Source: Bacteroidota bacterium (lineage in GTDB: Bacteria; Bacteroidota; Bacteroidia; Flavobacteriales; Flavobacteriaceae). Taken from it: a DNA stretch of 7,016 bases. Below the pieces are notes generated by a model that did no database searches, had not been told where the DNA came from, and saw nothing but the letters and a program-made list of their open reading frames with translations. The translations under genes and the position numbers were made by a program. The stretch's first letter is position 1; each line of letters opens with the position of its first letter. The stretch is from contig JAEYZX010000016.1 in NCBI GenBank assembly GCA_023427845.1, forward strand, positions 1 through 7,016, written 5' to 3'. Shown here one piece after another: positions 5,622-7,016 of the stretch.

Positions 5622-5837
5622 AATATTATAATCCGTCCTTTATTCGTAAAACCGCGCCAATAAAGGGAAAAAGGAAATTTTTACCGGGAATTAAATATTT
5701 CTATCCAATTCAAAAACATGGGATTAGTGTAACAAAACCTAATAATTCTGCAACTCGATAAATTCGCAAAAGCCGTTACTTTATATCCCCGCAAAACTTA
5801 CCTTCAGACAGATGTAGAATGATTAAAATGTACGCTT
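5622..5837. other. Gene-free AT-rich spacer with one inverted repeat
   Basis: Together with the palindromic element before it, this makes a 336-bp gap without a gene. It contains a perfect 8-bp inverted repeat, CCTTTATT (5637-5644) and AATAAAGG (5659-5666), with a 14-base loop. No T-run follows on either strand, so it is not an evident terminator. TACTTTAT at 5777-5784 resembles TAnnTTTG at four of six fixed positions and lies about 53 bp before the next gene. It is the only promoter-like string I see and is too weak to call. I find no RNA gene or small ORF with coding character. Confidence 0.5.
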
Positions 5838-6212
5838 ATGGCCACTGTAAAACTACCCTTTCAAAATCCGCATGTGACCTTAAACGATGAGGTTCTCTGC
5901 ATTAACTACAGAAGTAAAAAACTCAAAGTCGCACTTAGCAACATTTGCAAGATTTACTTGAGCAAAAGAAAAACAGGCTATCTATCGGCACTTTTCGGCA
6001 ACTTGCATATAACGAGAAGTACGGGTTTTAAATTGTATATCCACACAAACGACAACAATTTTCAGACCCTAGATATTACAAGCCAGGAAAAATATCAGTT
6101 TGTCAGCCTTATTGCATGGGTCAGGAGCCAAATCAAAGAGCGTGAAAATACTGCCAGACAACAAATCAAAAAACGTATTGCTACACCTTCAAATCAGGCC
6201 GTGGCAGCGTAA
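5838..6212 (+). CDS. Unknown 124-aa cytoplasmic protein with PH-like secondary-structure pattern
   Basis: I cannot name a family with certainty. No signal peptide or membrane helix is present. The sequence alternates short beta-like strands: PHVTLNDEVLCINY (11-24), KLKVALSNICKIYLSK (28-43), GNLHITR (54-60), GFKLYIHTN (63-71) and NFQTLDIT (74-81). One long amphipathic helix follows, QEKYQFVSLIAWVRSQIKERE (83-103), and then a basic, probably disordered tail (about 105-124). Six or so strands capped by a C-terminal helix is the layout of bacterial PH-like domains, so that fold is my inference. The protein is basic, with many Lys and Arg in the first half. The ATG at 5838 is the only good start; no Shine-Dalgarno sequence is visible. 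The gene is isolated, with a long gap upstream and its own terminator downstream. Confidence 0.83.
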   Translation: MATVKLPFQNPHVTLNDEVLCINYRSKKLKVALSNICKIYLSKRKTGYLSALFGNLHITRSTGFKLYIHTNDNNFQTLDITSQEKYQFVSLIAWVRSQIKERENTARQQIKKRIATPSNQAVAA

Positions 6213-6235
6213 TTACACTACAACTTACCAGAACG

Positions 6236-6280
6236 TAACCTGCATTGCTTCCGATCTCATGGCATTGCAGGTTATTTTTT
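6236..6280 (+). terminator. Intrinsic terminator after the 124-aa unknown gene
   Basis: TAACCTGCA (6236-6244) pairs perfectly with TGCAGGTTA (6266-6274). After a T-T mismatch the stem continues with TGC (6246-6248) against GCA (6262-6264), and the loop is 13 bases. Six T follow immediately (6275-6280). It begins 24 bp after the stop codon and insulates the next gene. Confidence 0.9.
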
Positions 6281-6352
6281 AGAAAACAAATTAACCCTTG
6301 CGACGCCACAGATTTAAATGCATTCTGTATTTACGGCGTTGCATACGTAAAG

Positions 6353-6360
6353 TAACTTTC
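6353..6360 (+). promoter_or_regulatory. Candidate -7 element for the NTF2-like protein gene
   Basis: TAACTTTC matches TAnnTTTG except for the final base. Initiation a few bases further on would fall at or next to the upstream ATG (6366), which supports using the second ATG at 6396, with a leader of about 30 nt. No TTG is found at the standard -33 spacing. Confidence 0.4.
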
Positions 6361-6395
6361 CCCGCATGAGTGCGACAGATAGGAAAATCATAATC

Positions 6396-6890
6396 ATGAA
6401 AAAATACTTTCTACTATTGCTGCTTGTAGGAGTTAGCGCGACTGCTCAGAAATCGGTCAACGAAACTGCGGTTGGCAGCGTATTGGACAGTTGGCACCGA
6501 GCAGCCGCGGAAGCGGACTTCGACACCTATTTCGGGTTGATGACCCCGGGATCAATTTTCATTGGCACCGACCCGACCGAAAACTGGGACCAATCTGAAT
6601 TCAAAGCATTTGCGAAACCAATTTTTGATAAAGGCCGTGCGTGGGATTTCAAACCGGTCGACCGCAATATTTATTTCAGTGCCGACGGAAAAACAGCATG
6701 GTTCGACGAGTTGCTCGATACCTGGATGAAACTCTGCCGCGGTTCGGGTGTGTTGGAAAAACAAGCTGATGGAGATTGGAAAATCGCACAATATGTATTG
6801 TCAATCGCGATACCGAATGACAATACTGTAGAAGTCATAAAAATCAAATCGGCGTTCGACGACAAATATCTGCAGGAGCTTAAAAAATAA
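6396..6890 (+). CDS. Secreted NTF2/SnoaL-like (nuclear transport factor 2 family) protein
   Basis: With the start at ATG 6396 the protein is 164 aa and opens with a clean Sec signal peptide, MKKYFLLLLLVGVSATA, with predicted cleavage before Gln18. An upstream in-frame ATG at 6366 would put ten polar/charged residues before it and lies too close to the candidate promoter, so it is rejected. The mature part follows the cone-shaped NTF2/SnoaL-like plan. A first helix, VLDSWHRAAAEADFDTYFGLM, leads into GSIFIGTDPTENWDQSEFKAF; then come the strands RNIYFSADGKTAWFDELLD, and the domain ends in the typical WKIAQYVLSIAIPND strand. Such domains either bind small ligands or act as enzymes; no catalytic set can be identified here, so the role (probably periplasmic) is unknown. 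It is preceded by a terminator and converges on the next gene with a 7-bp gap. Confidence 0.88.
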   Translation: MKKYFLLLLLVGVSATAQKSVNETAVGSVLDSWHRAAAEADFDTYFGLMTPGSIFIGTDPTENWDQSEFKAFAKPIFDKGRAWDFKPVDRNIYFSADGKTAWFDELLDTWMKLCRGSGVLEKQADGDWKIAQYVLSIAIPNDNTVEVIKIKSAFDDKYLQELKK

Positions 6891-6897
6891 TAAAAGA

Positions 6898-7016
6898 TTA
6901 CTTTAAATGCTCCAGCATGTCGATCGTCATGTTTTCCAGCTCGTATTCGTGGTTCCAGCCCCAGTCATCGCGCGCATGTTGGTCGTCAATGCTGGCCGGC
7001 CAGCTGTCGGCTATCT
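6898..7016 (-). CDS. tdh: SDR-type NAD-dependent epimerase/dehydratase, C-terminal fragment; probable L-threonine 3-dehydrogenase
   Basis: Only the last 38 codons and the TAA stop (6900-6898, minus strand) are present; the gene enters from the right edge. The visible sequence contains IADSWPASIDDQHARDDWGW (residues 1-20 of the fragment), followed by Tyr-Glu-Leu and then MTIDMLEHLK at the end. The pattern 'IADSWP.S.DD..A..DWGW...Y.L..MT.DML' is the C-terminal substrate-domain signature of GalE-like NAD-dependent L-threonine 3-dehydrogenases. These oxidise L-threonine to 2-amino-3-ketobutyrate, and a characterised example comes from Flavobacterium. The Rossmann NAD-binding part is outside the window, so a related epimerase cannot be fully excluded. 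The gene converges on the NTF2-like gene with a 7-bp gap and no terminator between them. Confidence 0.82.
   Translation of the reverse strand, partial: IADSWPASIDDQHARDDWGWNHEYELENMTIDMLEHLK

Noticed and set aside
5637..5666. Inverted repeat read as a terminator for the AI-2E transporter gene
   Set aside because: The loop is 14 bases, the stem is AT-rich, and no T-run follows on either strand.
6366..6395. Upstream ATG as the start of the NTF2-like protein
   Set aside because: It would put ten polar/charged residues before a standard signal peptide and lies at or before the likely transcription start.

Overview
The window looks like an ordinary chromosomal segment from a flavobacterium (phylum Bacteroidota, probably Flavobacterium or a close relative). 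The evidence is the moderately AT-rich DNA, the near absence of Shine-Dalgarno sequences before starts, several close matches to the Bacteroidota -7 promoter element TAnnTTTG, a lipoprotein carrying the Bacteroidota surface-export tag (Cys-Ser-Asp-Asp), and protein families whose sequences look flavobacterial. I see no phage, plasmid, CRISPR, tRNA or rRNA signal.

Layout from left to right. Minus strand, 1-1077 (or 1125): an iron and copper cluster read right to left. It holds a Sco/SenC copper chaperone-like thioredoxin-fold protein, then feoA, then the first 29 codons of feoB, which runs off the left edge. feoA and feoB overlap by one base (TAATG). feoA starts with TTG and has its own candidate promoter plus a 29-bp dyad in the gap after the Sco gene. 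Plus strand, 1196-3229: a large M13 (PepO/neprilysin-type) zinc metallopeptidase lipoprotein, divergent from the Sco gene and closed by a clear intrinsic terminator. Plus strand, 3344-3667: a 107-aa protein of unknown function. It meets tail to tail, one base apart, a minus-strand lipocalin-like surface lipoprotein (3669-4181). Plus strand, 4416-5501: an AI-2E/PerM-family membrane transporter. It is followed by a 336-bp gene-free gap containing a GC-rich palindromic element of about 107 bp that resembles a dispersed repeat of flavobacterial genomes. Plus strand, 5838-6212: a 124-aa unknown protein with a PH-like strand/helix pattern and its own terminator. Plus strand, 6396-6890: a secreted NTF2/SnoaL-like protein. 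Minus strand, 6898-7016: the last 38 codons of an SDR-type epimerase, most likely the flavobacterial NAD-dependent L-threonine 3-dehydrogenase.

Apart from feoA-feoB, with the Sco gene possibly in the same unit, the genes look like single transcription units with their own promoters or terminators. The window does not read as one integrated pathway. The only functional grouping is metal handling on the left: Fe(II) uptake by Feo beside a Sco protein of cytochrome oxidase copper-site assembly or thiol redox. No convincing undescribed system is present. The best leads are the dyad overlapping the feoA promoter, the Sco start-codon conflict, the palindromic repeat, and two small unknown proteins.
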